Source: Arthrobacter sp. GMC3 (GTDB taxonomy: Bacteria > Actinomycetota > Actinomycetes > Actinomycetales > Micrococcaceae). From it: a stretch of 64,000 bases of DNA. Where the stretch lies: NCBI RefSeq assembly GCF_002929305.1, contig NZ_PJIO01000001.1, forward strand, positions 609,118 through 673,117, read 5' to 3'. Shown here piece by piece: positions 26,803 to 35,032 of the stretch. The position numbers and the translations under genes are program-made. Each line of letters starts with the position of its first letter. Position 1 is the first letter of the stretch. Under the pieces are notes generated by a model that did not search any database, was not told where the DNA came from, and saw only the letters and a program-made list of their open reading frames with translations.

Positions 26803-26845
26803 CTGGGATTTGGAGCTCGTTTGGCCATGAAATCGTGGCGTTGGC

Positions 26846-26896
26846 GGCACCAGATTCAATTGCGCAGCCGCTTGCTGCGCAATTGAATCTGGTGCC
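26846..26896. repeat. Perfect 22-bp inverted repeat with 7-nt loop
   Basis: The arms are 26846-26867 and 26875-26896, each other's exact complement, starting GGCACCAGATTCAATTG. No T-tract follows on either strand, so a terminator is not obvious. It lies 44 bp outside the transposon end. Confidence 0.8.
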
Positions 26897-27053
26897 TGGA
26901 TCCGGCAAAGGTAGTCATCAAGGTACCGGGGTGGAACGCCATTCATGGCTCCATCCTTACAAGCCAGGCCCAGGAATTGGTGGAGGAGGTGTGATGCTTA
27001 GGAGAGCGGCAGGCGGTGGCGGGGCGGCAAACTTCTCCAGGGCCCGGGTCAGA

Positions 27054-27221
27054 TCCGGTGCCACGGCGGCCCAAGGCCCGCTCCTGCGTGAAGGCTTTGG
27101 CTACAACCTGGTCCCCGAGCAAAACTAGGGCGCCGATGGGCATCTCACCGGCATTCAAGCCCTCTTCAGCAACATCTATGGCAAGCCGAACAGCATCCTC
27201 TGGCTCCATGACAATCCCCAA
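27054..27221 (-). pseudogene. Truncated nucleoside deaminase (TadA/CDA-like)
   Basis: The first ~50 residues (DAVRLAIDVAEEGLNAGEMPIGALVLLGDQVVAKAFTQERALGR) match the start of nucleoside/tRNA-adenosine deaminases. Similarity then stops. The zinc-binding HAE and PCxxC motifs are absent; the frame continues as unrelated sequence. It is a 5' fragment left by a deletion or insertion. Confidence 0.7.
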
Positions 27222-27437
27222 ACGTTCTCATCGAACATAGGCGACGGACTACCCGCCTGCCCAGTCCCGGCAAATATCAAACGAATCGATCCTATGGCAG
27301 TTCGTTAGTCATGCCACTTGGCAACAAAGGATTCACCATGGCGTCACCAGCGTCGGAGAAGGAACGGTCTACGGGACGCGCGCGACTTGCTGGCAGTGGA
27401 TTCCTTGCCAGCGCTGATCATCAGCTACTTTGAGGCC

Positions 27438-28001
27438 ATGCCTTCGTACTTCATCACCCATCCGGAAGTGAACGTCGACCCTCAGGTTCGAATCGAGGAT
27501 TGGAATCTGTCGGATGCTGGTCGTTCCCGCGCAACTCACTTGGCCAGCTTTGACTGGGTGAATCAATTGGGTCGCATCATCACCAGTACCGAGCGGAAGG
27601 CAGAAGAAGCGGGCGCGATACTCGCCGCGTTGACCGGCCTCTCCTGCACTAAGGTCGTTGGCCTCTGTGAAAATGATCGGTCCGCGACGGGATACCTTCC
27701 CGGACCCGAATTCGAGGCGACGGCCAATGAGTTCTTCGCGCACCCGACCATTAGTGTTCGCGGGTGGGAGACTGCCGTGGAAGCGCAGCGACGAATCGTC
27801 GACGCCATCCGCCGACATAGTCTGAATACCGCAGCCTCGACTGCCTATGTGGCCCATGGCGCCGTCGGAACGCTGCTCTATTGTGACCTGATGGGCCTAC
27901 CCATCAGCCGTGAACATGATCAACCCGGCCAGGGCAGCTACTTCGAGTTCGACCCACAGAACTGGACAGCCCGCGACGGCTGGCGTCGCATCGAACCATA
28001 G
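27438..28001 (+). CDS. Histidine phosphatase-like protein
   Basis: The 187-aa product resembles small phosphoglycerate-mutase-type histidine phosphatases: FITHPEVNVDP at the N-terminus stands where RHGE/RHAE is usual, SDAGRSRA follows, then TSTERKAEEAGAILA, and VAHGAVGTLLYCDLMG holds the second catalytic histidine. The first motif reads THPE instead of RHGx: the histidine is kept but the arginine is replaced by threonine. This variant occurs in a known subset. The start at 27438 has a weak GAGG; the in-frame ATG at 27318 would add unrelated residues. Confidence 0.75.
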   Translation: MPSYFITHPEVNVDPQVRIEDWNLSDAGRSRATHLASFDWVNQLGRIITSTERKAEEAGAILAALTGLSCTKVVGLCENDRSATGYLPGPEFEATANEFFAHPTISVRGWETAVEAQRRIVDAIRRHSLNTAASTAYVAHGAVGTLLYCDLMGLPISREHDQPGQGSYFEFDPQNWTARDGWRRIEP

Positions 28002-28175
28002 TATGTAGGGCCGTATGCGAAACCTCCTGCGTGACAGTCATATACCGTGAGGTCTCTTCCAAGTCGAGTGTGAGGTTTTCCCGACTATGGAACTATCCTG
28101 AGGATTTCAACTCGAATTCTCGCTCCAACGAGATTCAACGGATGCCCCTGCCGCCCCAAGACATGGAGATCGTCG

Positions 28176-28628
28176 ATGAAACGGACATCCTTCGGCCGCC
28201 TTGACCTATTTGCGGTTCCACTCCTTGCGTTGGCACTGGGGTGGTATTACCTGATTGCTGAAAAGTTAGCTTCCTTTTTCTTCACAGGGTTTAGACGCGA
28301 CAGGCTGTGGGAGTTTTGTGTTGAAAAGCTGCCGGCGGGCCTGCCGCCGGTGTACGAGGGGCCTTTGCCCGGATCCGAGTCTGAGTTGGTGCCCATCCGC
28401 TTCGTGTGCACCTATACCCAAACGGTTCCTAGCGTCACGGTAGTGCACACGGATATTGCTGGGACCATAATCGCGGCTCTTCCGCTTGCAGTCCTTATCG
28501 CGAGCTTCGGCATTCGGTGGGCAATGATACTTCGCAGAAAGTATGTTGAACGGCGTCAGGTCTCCGGCGTTAGGTCCGGCGCTTCCGATGGCGGTTCTCC
28601 TAATAACCAACCCGCTGCAGGCAACTAG
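28176..28628 (+). CDS. Hypothetical membrane protein, two helices
   Basis: The 150-aa product has helices near 10-33 and 95-117, a ~60-residue extracytoplasmic loop with two cysteines (FCVEKL, FVCTYTQ) and a basic C-terminus (RRKYVERRQ) ending in a Gly/Ser/Asn-rich tail. I recognise no family. The hydrophobic pattern and codon use make it likely to be a real gene. Confidence 0.6.
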   Translation: MKRTSFGRLDLFAVPLLALALGWYYLIAEKLASFFFTGFRRDRLWEFCVEKLPAGLPPVYEGPLPGSESELVPIRFVCTYTQTVPSVTVVHTDIAGTIIAALPLAVLIASFGIRWAMILRRKYVERRQVSGVRSGASDGGSPNNQPAAGN

Positions 28629-28993
28629 GGCCCAACTGCCTCGTGCAAGTTGAGCTGCAGGGTTCTCCGTCACTGTGTACGCCGACACGCAAGTGCAGGC
28701 TGGTCTGGTCAAGACGAGAAGTCACTGTCAATTTCACTGCAAGGTGCACGGTTTGCCAACTGCGGGTACCACTGGGATGCGATCGCCTGCTCGGATGCGG
28801 AACCTTGAGTGGGACGGAATGCGGACATCTGTCCAGGGGATATTTGGGCACCTTGAACGGTTGTGGAAGCGATTTACTAGGAGTTCCACTTCGGTATTTC
28901 GATTCCGTGCGACGTCAGCCGTCATTGGAAACCTTGCGGTTGTTTCCTGACATCCAGTTGCGCGTACTTGCACCGCAACTAGCTACGTACTCA
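28629..28993. other. No gene recognised
   Basis: The stretch between two small membrane-protein genes gives only frames with cysteine- and arginine-rich translations that look non-coding. Confidence 0.4.
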
Positions 28994-29197
28994 CTAGCGT
29001 GTCGGCGTGGTGCGCTTTCCGTTCGGTCGTCGACTTCGGCGCATCGACGCGAACACTCCGACACCGAGAGCGATTGCAACGCTAATCGCAATATGTGCAG
29101 GGAAGTTGCCATTCACATACAGCATGGCGAAGAGCGTGAACTCGCTGACAACGAGCGAGCCGACGAGAGACCACAAGACACTGTTGCGATTGTTCAC
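28994..29197 (-). CDS. Small membrane protein (67 aa)
   Basis: The protein has two hydrophobic segments (LWSLVGSLVVSEFTLFAMLYV and AHIAISVAIALGVGVFASM) and a basic tail (RRSRRPNGKR). The pattern is that of a small two-helix inner-membrane protein. No family is recognised and no strong ribosome binding site is seen. Confidence 0.5.
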   Translation of the reverse strand: MNNRNSVLWSLVGSLVVSEFTLFAMLYVNGNFPAHIAISVAIALGVGVFASMRRSRRPNGKRTTPTR

Positions 29198-29419
29198 GGG
29201 CTCAGCCTACAGCTACAAGCAATTTCATCTTGGACTTGAGCCGAAGGCCTTTGAATATTCTTTGAAGGCGGTGCATTGGAGGTCCAAGTCGCCAGCACAC
29301 CGCTTGTGCGTCTGCAGGTGAACCCTATCTGCGCAAAGCAGTCACCGTGGCACTCGGAGTGGAGACAGCCCGAGGCCCACGTTTGACGCAGCAGCGGAGG
29401 ATTCCGGCATGATGGACAG

Positions 29420-29947
29420 ATGGCCATCACCCTACGCCCGCCGACCACATCCGATGCTGGCGCTCTCGCGGATCTGCTCGCCCGCAACCGTCGCTATTTT
29501 CAGACCTCGGAACCGATCCGTTCTGACGAGTACTACACGGTGCCCTTCCAAGCACGCCTCATCCTTGACACCGAACGGGCCCGATCAACAGGCACCTCGA
29601 ACATGTACCTGATTGAGGCCGACGAAAAGCTTGTTGGCCGCGCCTACCTCAACTCCATCATCCGCGGAGCCTTCCAATCAGCTAGCGTCGCCTATGCCGT
29701 CGACCAGGACCATACCGGACAGGGCATCGCAACCGGTGCCCTGTCCGAGTTGATCCGCTTGGCCTTCACAGAGCTGAACCTGCACCGCCTGCAGGGGGAG
29801 ACTCTGGTGAACAACCGGGCCTCCCAACACGTTCTCGCACGCTGCGGCTTCATTCACTACGGCACCGTGCCAAACTACCTTCGCATCCAAGGGCGTTGGC
29901 AGACGCACGAGCTGTACCAGCTGACTAACGACCACTGGAGCGACTAA
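29420..29947 (+). CDS. GNAT acetyltransferase, RimJ/RimL type
   Basis: The 175-aa product has acetyl-CoA loop DQDHTGQGIATGAL and the C-terminal NNRASQHVLARCGF element shared with ribosomal-protein N-acetyltransferases. It is complete and probably active; the substrate is unknown. Some members detoxify antibiotics, but nothing here points to a specific one. Confidence 0.88.
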   Translation: MAITLRPPTTSDAGALADLLARNRRYFQTSEPIRSDEYYTVPFQARLILDTERARSTGTSNMYLIEADEKLVGRAYLNSIIRGAFQSASVAYAVDQDHTGQGIATGALSELIRLAFTELNLHRLQGETLVNNRASQHVLARCGFIHYGTVPNYLRIQGRWQTHELYQLTNDHWSD

Positions 29948-30065
29948 GCCCCATAAGAACCGAGGGGCAACAATCTCCTGTGCTGATGAGCGAATTGCAC
30001 GATGCAGCGACGGCGGCGTATCCATACAACGAAGCATCGCAGGTGACAAGTAGGGGTCAGAAGCC

Positions 30066-30166
30066 TAAAACCGAAAAGATCGTACGCTAAGGGCGAGGCG
30101 ATCTAGGTAGCCAGTGGACTACAGCTTGCCAATGGAAGCCACTCAGAGCCTGTGCGTAGCGGGAAA
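30066..30166 (+). repeat. Dispersed repeat, copy A
   Basis: About 100 bp similar to 33381-33482 and 38495-38595. The shared core is TCGTACGCTAAGGG (at 30079), followed by GGACTACAGCTTGCCAATGG. Confidence 0.7.
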
Positions 30167-30377
30167 CTCGTGGGTGTCGTGGAGGCTCTTGGCGGCGCTC
30201 TTATTCTTGGGGCAGACGCGGCCGTTGGTGTTCCTGGAGAGCTGGTGACTGGCGGGCTGTCCGTCGTTGGGGCTGGTGTGTCCGGCGCGTTTGACACGGA
30301 AATGGTCAGTCGGGGAGCGAAGAGGGCGCTCGGATAATCTGGGCGGGGTTAGTCTTCGTTCACGGTGGGGCGGACCC

Positions 30378-30593
30378 TCAGGCGTATTTGGTGTCCCAGT
30401 GCAGCGGGGCGTCTTCATGCCACCAACGCGGCATAGGCTCGAAGTCTCCCGGATCGTCGTGCTGGTTGACTTTGTCTCTTGCGTCAGCCAACGACTCGCG
30501 CTCCTCGGTGGACAGCTTCAGGATCTCGAAACGGCAGATGGACAGCCGTAGGGTCGCCAGGGCGCGCTCTGCGATCTGTTGATTATGGGACAT
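30378..30593 (-). CDS. Small hypothetical protein (71 aa)
   Basis: Starting at 30593 (MSHNQQIAERALATLRLSI), the product is hydrophilic and helical, ending RWWHEDAPLHWDTKYA. Codon use looks coding. No family is recognised. Confidence 0.45.
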   Translation of the reverse strand: MSHNQQIAERALATLRLSICRFEILKLSTEERESLADARDKVNQHDDPGDFEPMPRWWHEDAPLHWDTKYA

Positions 30594-30893
30594 GGTAGTA
30601 AGACACCGCGATCCCTGATGTGGCAAGGATTCCAAGGTGACTCGATTGGTTTTCTCTTGGCGGACTACTTGCAAGGCAACCTGGGTGACGCCTCAGGCCG
30701 GGTTATGGGAAGGCGGGCCGTGGTGCCGGGCACTGTTCCGGTCTTCGTTCTGGCTGGATTCACCGTCCGGATTTTTGACTAAATCTTAGTAATACCTGCA
30801 GTTCCATCAATGGCAATAACCATTTCCGGTCCTCTTACGATGGACAGGAACCGAGAACACCCAAGATAGTTACTGCATCACGGGAACAAAAAT

Positions 30894-30956
30894 ACAACAG
30901 CACGGTCATGTTCAGGTATCCCGAGTGGAGCTAACTGACATTGACCGTGCTGTTGT
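30894..30956. terminator. 15-bp inverted repeat, probable terminator
   Basis: ACAACAGCACGGTCA (30894-30908) is the exact complement of 30942-30956. It lies just behind the minus-strand gene at 30968 and could end the two-gene transcript that starts at 32177. Confidence 0.5.
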
Positions 30957-30967
30957 TGCTAGAACTA

Positions 30968-31195
30968 TTACCGAGCCGAAGAAATGCCCTTCTTACTTCG
31001 TCGCTTTACTTCCAGAGGAAGAATTATTGTACATAGAACAAGCATTGCTGGAAAATAAGCATACATCCAGAAAGACCTGATGAAACTATTGTCAGTCGGA
31101 ATGAAAGCGATGAGCAGGCCAACCAGCATGAGAGCTATAAACACGGCGCCACTCCAGCCGGTATATAGAGTTTTTCGGTAATCGCTTAGAAACAT
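30968..31195 (-). CDS. Small two-helix membrane protein, possible immunity partner
   Basis: The 75-aa product has helices at about 14-33 and 43-61 and a basic C-terminus (EVKRRSKKGISSAR). AAAGGGAG lies about 8 nt before the ATG. It is 22 bp downstream of the secreted bacteriocin-like protein and shares its low GC. Small basic two-helix membrane proteins in this position are often immunity proteins of bacteriocins, but no sequence family supports that here. Confidence 0.65.
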   Translation of the reverse strand: MFLSDYRKTLYTGWSGAVFIALMLVGLLIAFIPTDNSFIRSFWMYAYFPAMLVLCTIILPLEVKRRSKKGISSAR

Positions 31196-31217
31196 TTCCG
31201 CGACTCCCTTTCAAAAT

Positions 31218-32177
31218 CTAGTAGCAATTATTACCATTATATACAACTGGGAAAGCCGTTATGCCGAAGAATGGCCCACCTGGCCTGCCCATTCGCAGGC
31301 CCATACATTGGCCTGTGGATTTCGCGATGTTGGCAGTAGTCGCCCAAATGGCGCCGCCAATTCCGCAGGCTGTTCCCCCAACGGGGCCGGCGATTACTGT
31401 GCAACCTCCGGCGAGGATTCCGGTCCAGCCCCATGCGTTGGTGGCAATGGCATCAGTTTCTGTCTTGTTGAATTCGGCGGTGCAGTACAACCAATCACAG
31501 GCTGCCCGCGGATCTGCTACAACGGGATAGGTGGCACCCTTGTGGTTCACCGTCTGCGTGACGATGTTTCCATCCACCGTGTAGGAGGACTTAAGGTCCG
31601 TCCCCAAGGCGTCTTTGGCCCAAGCCGGAGCTAACACGTTCACAACAACGCCAGATGCGTCCTTGACTAACACTGAACCCTCTGAAGTTAGTTCGAGGAT
31701 GGCGGGCTTGTCGCCAACATCGATCTGGTATCGATAGTTTGTCGGTGCACTTGATGAGTTGATGATGCTGTAGCCGGCGTTGGCCCCGGAGGATGCGTCG
31801 GTAAGCACGTAGCTATAGCTATTATCCACCTTGTACGTGCTGATTCCGGAAGAAATGCGGCTTGTCTCACCAACCCCCGCTGGCTTCAAGGTCATGTCTC
31901 CACTTGCTGAACCACTCGGGACGACAAGGCCTTTGGCGGAATCAACACGAGCCACATTGACTCCGTCTCCAGGGGAATCTTCTACTCCGTCGAGGGGGGC
32001 TGTGTACAAGCCCAGATTTTTTAGCGCGGTCTTTGCTTGGCTGTCCGCGTCAACCGGTGACGATGCTGTCGCGGTTGACGTGGCCCCAAAGACTAAACCG
32101 ACGGCTGCAACGCTCACAAGAGAATATCTAAAAATGATGCTGATTCTTTTTAAACTAGTTGTTTTATGGATGCTCAT
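31218..32177 (-). CDS. Secreted protein with Gly-rich hydrophobic C-terminus
   Basis: The 319-aa product has a signal peptide (MSIHKTTSLKRISIIFRYSLVSVAAVGLVFGATSTATA). A Ser/Thr-rich beta region follows (about 40-215) and ends in VVADPRAACDWLYC. The C-terminal ~100 residues carry a glycine-zipper-like hydrophobic segment (GGCTVIAGPVGGTACGIGG) and a cysteine-rich end (STGQCMGL...GNNCY). The leader-plus-hydrophobic-core design recalls secreted bacteriocin-like proteins. The start at 32177 is preferred over 32189 because GGGGA lies 12 nt upstream of it and directly abuts the other. The gene is AT-richer than its surroundings, which suggests transfer. Function is not proven. Confidence 0.7.
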   Translation of the reverse strand: MSIHKTTSLKRISIIFRYSLVSVAAVGLVFGATSTATASSPVDADSQAKTALKNLGLYTAPLDGVEDSPGDGVNVARVDSAKGLVVPSGSASGDMTLKPAGVGETSRISSGISTYKVDNSYSYVLTDASSGANAGYSIINSSSAPTNYRYQIDVGDKPAILELTSEGSVLVKDASGVVVNVLAPAWAKDALGTDLKSSYTVDGNIVTQTVNHKGATYPVVADPRAACDWLYCTAEFNKTETDAIATNAWGWTGILAGGCTVIAGPVGGTACGIGGAIWATTANIAKSTGQCMGLRMGRPGGPFFGITAFPVVYNGNNCY

Positions 32178-32189
32178 AATCAAAAACAT

Positions 32190-32874
32190 TCCCCAATCAT
32201 TTTATGACCGCAACCCACTTGGTGGTTGCGAGGCAGATCAGTCTAATCACGATTTTTGAACTATTTCTACCCGTAACCTGCTCAAACTAGCCTTTGTATT
32301 TAAGGTTCTATCCAAAGGGGCAATCGTCGGAGAGGCATGGCTTTTTTGAAATCCTAGAGTTTCGAAATGACCTTCGTGAGTGGCCCAGCACGTGCATGCT
32401 CATGCCTCGGCGCCTGGGTTTGAGGACCAATTCAGGGACTAGCATCATTCCGGGCAGCGGTCCTTGGATTCGCAGACCCTCTCACGATGCACCTGGCCGT
32501 TTCATCGTCAAGGGGGTCCAGTTGCCTGTCGGGTAGACACAGTTCTAGGAGTGCCGGGCCAATAGGTCCGGTCTAAGGGAGAGGTGCTAGTCAGGGCGAC
32601 GGGTGGAGTGCGAACACAAGGTGGCGTGGGCGGTATGTCAATTGCGCAACACACTTGCCGACCTACCCGAAGAGTCTGCCGATCATCATAAACGTCGCCG
32701 AGGAGCCAGGCGGCGACCTCGTCCAGGAGCGGTTGTGATCAACATCGACGTTGGTCATGGAGCCGACAGTGCAGGGGAGTCTTTTGTTGGTCAGGAACTG
32801 CAGATTGGATGCGAGTTTCCTTCGGGGACTATCACCGCTAGGATCATGCGATCAGTCCCTGGTGGGCCAGCTGC
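32190..32874. other. Gene-poor stretch
   Basis: The first ~120 bp hold the promoter region of the minus-strand secreted-protein gene, including an imperfect hairpin (CGCAACCCAC/GTGGTTGCG, about 32210-32231). The rest shows no gene I can support. Confidence 0.45.
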
Positions 32875-33225
32875 CTAGGCGAGCCCAAGCACCTGGTCGT
32901 CGCAGAATAAGTCGCCCACTTCGTAGCCCGATCCAAGCCGACGCAGCACCTCGGCAATTGCGCGTGAGTGGAAGCCGTCCAGCTCCCCGCTCACCATTTC
33001 GGAGAGTACTTCCACGGAGCCGGCGATGTCGGCCTCCAGACCGGAGCCTTCAAGGTCACTGACCCAGGTACGGACGACCGCGGCCTCGAACCGCGCCGCG
33101 ACCCTCAATGAGGTGAGAAGAACGATCTCCTGGCAGCTGGACGGCGCACGGCGGGGCCCAAGTGGCCAGACGGCCTTCAAACGCTCCATGGACGCATCCG
33201 GCACCCGCGGCAGCGAAGACGCCAT
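32875..33225 (-). CDS. Hypothetical protein
   Basis: The 116-aa product (start MASSLPRVPDASMERLKAVW) is alpha-helical, without membrane segments or cysteine motifs, and ends GYEVGDLFCDDQVLGLA. The opposite strand has no better candidate. No family is recognised. Confidence 0.4.
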   Translation of the reverse strand: MASSLPRVPDASMERLKAVWPLGPRRAPSSCQEIVLLTSLRVAARFEAAVVRTWVSDLEGSGLEADIAGSVEVLSEMVSGELDGFHSRAIAEVLRRLGSGYEVGDLFCDDQVLGLA

Positions 33226-33380
33226 GACCAACCACCTATATTGCTGCGGGTCGTGATGCTGGTGACGTCACCACCTCGGGGATTTCCTTGGGAACCTCAA
33301 AACTGTAGTCCTGGTGAGGGTGCCGGGGCAACCAAGGCAGTGTCGGCCGGATGGTGCAAGTGGAAATGGGGTCGCCGCAG

Positions 33381-33482
33381 AAAACGGAAAAATCGTACGC
33401 TAAGGGTGAGCTGAGTCAAGTGGCCACTGGACTGCAGCTTGCCAATGGAAGCCACACAGGGCCTGCCCGTAGGGGAACGGTC
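33381..33482 (+). repeat. Dispersed repeat, copy B
   Basis: Very close to copy A: AATCGTACGCTAAGGG, then GGACTGCAGCTTGCCAATGG and GCCACACAGGGCCTG. It lies in a ~450-bp stretch (33232-33682) that otherwise holds no gene. Confidence 0.7.
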
Positions 33483-33682
33483 AGCGGGCCCTTCTTGGCC
33501 TTCAGGAGAGTGTGTACTCGGGATAGTGTGGTGGTGGCCAGAGTGAACCACCGACCCACGTCTTACACCAGGATGTCTGCAAACTCGCTGGCCTAACTAC
33601 AGCTAAACGACTTTGCAGACACCCTGACTGCCGTCGGCATACCGTTGACGCATGCCCCATATCTTGGTGGGCCACATCATTC

Positions 33683-34159
33683 TCACGAAGTTGCAGAATC
33701 CGAGATTTCACTGGGCGGACGGTAGCCGTGTTCGCTGATGTAATGCAGAACAAGATCAGGGGCTAGCCAGACTCTGTGCTGCTGATCGGTAACTTTCAGG
33801 CATGCTGAGCCTAATTGTAGATATTTTCCGTCGTGTTTTTGGTACTCTGTCGGGCCAAGACTTCCAGGAGACGTGGGGCAGTATGGGCATCTGTGAAAGC
33901 CCCTGGTGACGAAGACAGGCGCCGTGGCGGCGGCTTCAAGTGTATGGATGAAAGTTTTTGGCGTATATCCATCGGTGTAATCGTGGTCGGGGCCGAGCCA
34001 GCCAAATGCAGCCCATTGACCAAATGAGGCCGGGATTCCGGACACCACAGCATTTTCCTGAGGTGGAAGGCGACACTTCACTCTCCACAACCAACCCCTA
34101 GCCTGCCGTTCACCCACCATTGTTCCGTCAGCGATGTAAGACAAAGTACAACCAATCAT
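33683..34159 (-). CDS. Conserved actinobacterial protein of unknown function
   Basis: The 158-aa product has the layout of a widespread actinobacterial family: WAAFGWLGPDHDYTDGYTPKTFI, a FHRCPYCP cysteine pair, a variable loop, and the C-terminal VWLAPDLVLHYISEHGYRPP. Function is unknown. The cysteine pair could bind metal. An internal ATG in the TMVGERQ segment is another possible start. Confidence 0.65.
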   Translation of the reverse strand: MIGCTLSYIADGTMVGERQARGWLWRVKCRLPPQENAVVSGIPASFGQWAAFGWLGPDHDYTDGYTPKTFIHTLEAAATAPVFVTRGFHRCPYCPTSPGSLGPTEYQKHDGKYLQLGSACLKVTDQQHRVWLAPDLVLHYISEHGYRPPSEISDSATS

Positions 34160-34508
34160 TCAGCGTTAGAGGAATTAGCCTACAACGTCTCGGCAAGCTA
34201 CCCAGTCGAAATTTCCGCCATTTGGGAATGACAGTTCCGGTATCCCGCGCACCGAACGGTGACCGGCGAAGGCGTTCTGCGTCGCCTCCTATAGTCTGAT
34301 GATCATGAATAGTTGGAGCGCTTCGGACGCTGGCGTCTGTGGATCGCAGCGATAAATGGCGGCTTTTTCGCAGCGCTAAATGTCACCCCGGTGCCCGCAA
34401 ATCGAACCCTCTACGGGAATCTTATTGGGCATCATGGTTTTCATATTCTTGCGCTTCCCCGGGAAACCTATGCTGTAGCGTCGGGTGAAATCGATATTGG
34501 GGGGGAAA
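34160..34508. other. No gene recognised
   Basis: Short frames only. The last 10 bp supply the GGGGGGG ribosome binding site of the lipoprotein gene. Confidence 0.4.
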
Positions 34509-34943
34509 ATGAAACTTGCGCCGTATTCACTCGTTGTCGCAGCGGGACTTGCTGCGCTTCTACTCAGCGGTTGTTCGGGTGAGTCGGGGCTCAGGGCTTT
34601 GGATCGCGCGGCTGCGCCCGAAGATATACTGCCGTCATTTGTCACCTTGCAGGAGTATGTGGACAGGGACAGTTCGCGCCTGCTCGCCACGAGAGACGGG
34701 GTGCGGTACTTCGCACTACAAAACGACGATGCCAGAACCACGTGCTTGGCCGTTATTCCGCCAGGTGAGGGCCCTGACTGGCAGGTTGGTTGCAGCGACA
34801 CGAGACGAAGCGGTGAGATTGTAAATATGTCGTCGTCGAAAGATCAGTTGTCAACGATTCCTTTAGGGGATGACTCCGACACCGGAAAAATTGAACCGGG
34901 ATGGACGAAGATCGCAGACAACGTTCTCGTCTTTGACCACTAG
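34509..34943 (+). CDS. Putative lipoprotein
   Basis: The 144-aa product starts MKLAPYSLVVAAGLAALLLSGC, a type II signal peptide with lipobox LLSGC, so cysteine 22 should be lipidated. The mature part is small, with two further cysteines (RTTCLAVIP, VGCSDT) that may form a disulfide. The start at 34509 follows a run of G residues; an upstream ATG at 34485 does not. Family and role are unknown. Confidence 0.7.
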   Translation: MKLAPYSLVVAAGLAALLLSGCSGESGLRALDRAAAPEDILPSFVTLQEYVDRDSSRLLATRDGVRYFALQNDDARTTCLAVIPPGEGPDWQVGCSDTRRSGEIVNMSSSKDQLSTIPLGDDSDTGKIEPGWTKIADNVLVFDH

Positions 34944-35032
34944 AAGCCCACTACTTGCGATTCCATGTCACCTGTAGCGGTCGAGCCGCCCACGTCCGCA
35001 GGGGAACGCTCTGCGGGACAGTCCTACTAGAT

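Noticed and set aside
28643..29239. 198-codon plus-strand frame
   Set aside because: The translation is rich in Cys, Arg and Ser without hydrophobic or domain pattern, and it overlaps a better minus-strand small membrane protein.
30152..30337. 61-codon hydrophobic glycine/valine-rich frame
   Set aside because: It begins in the dispersed repeat copy A, has no ribosome binding site and the reverse frame is equally open.
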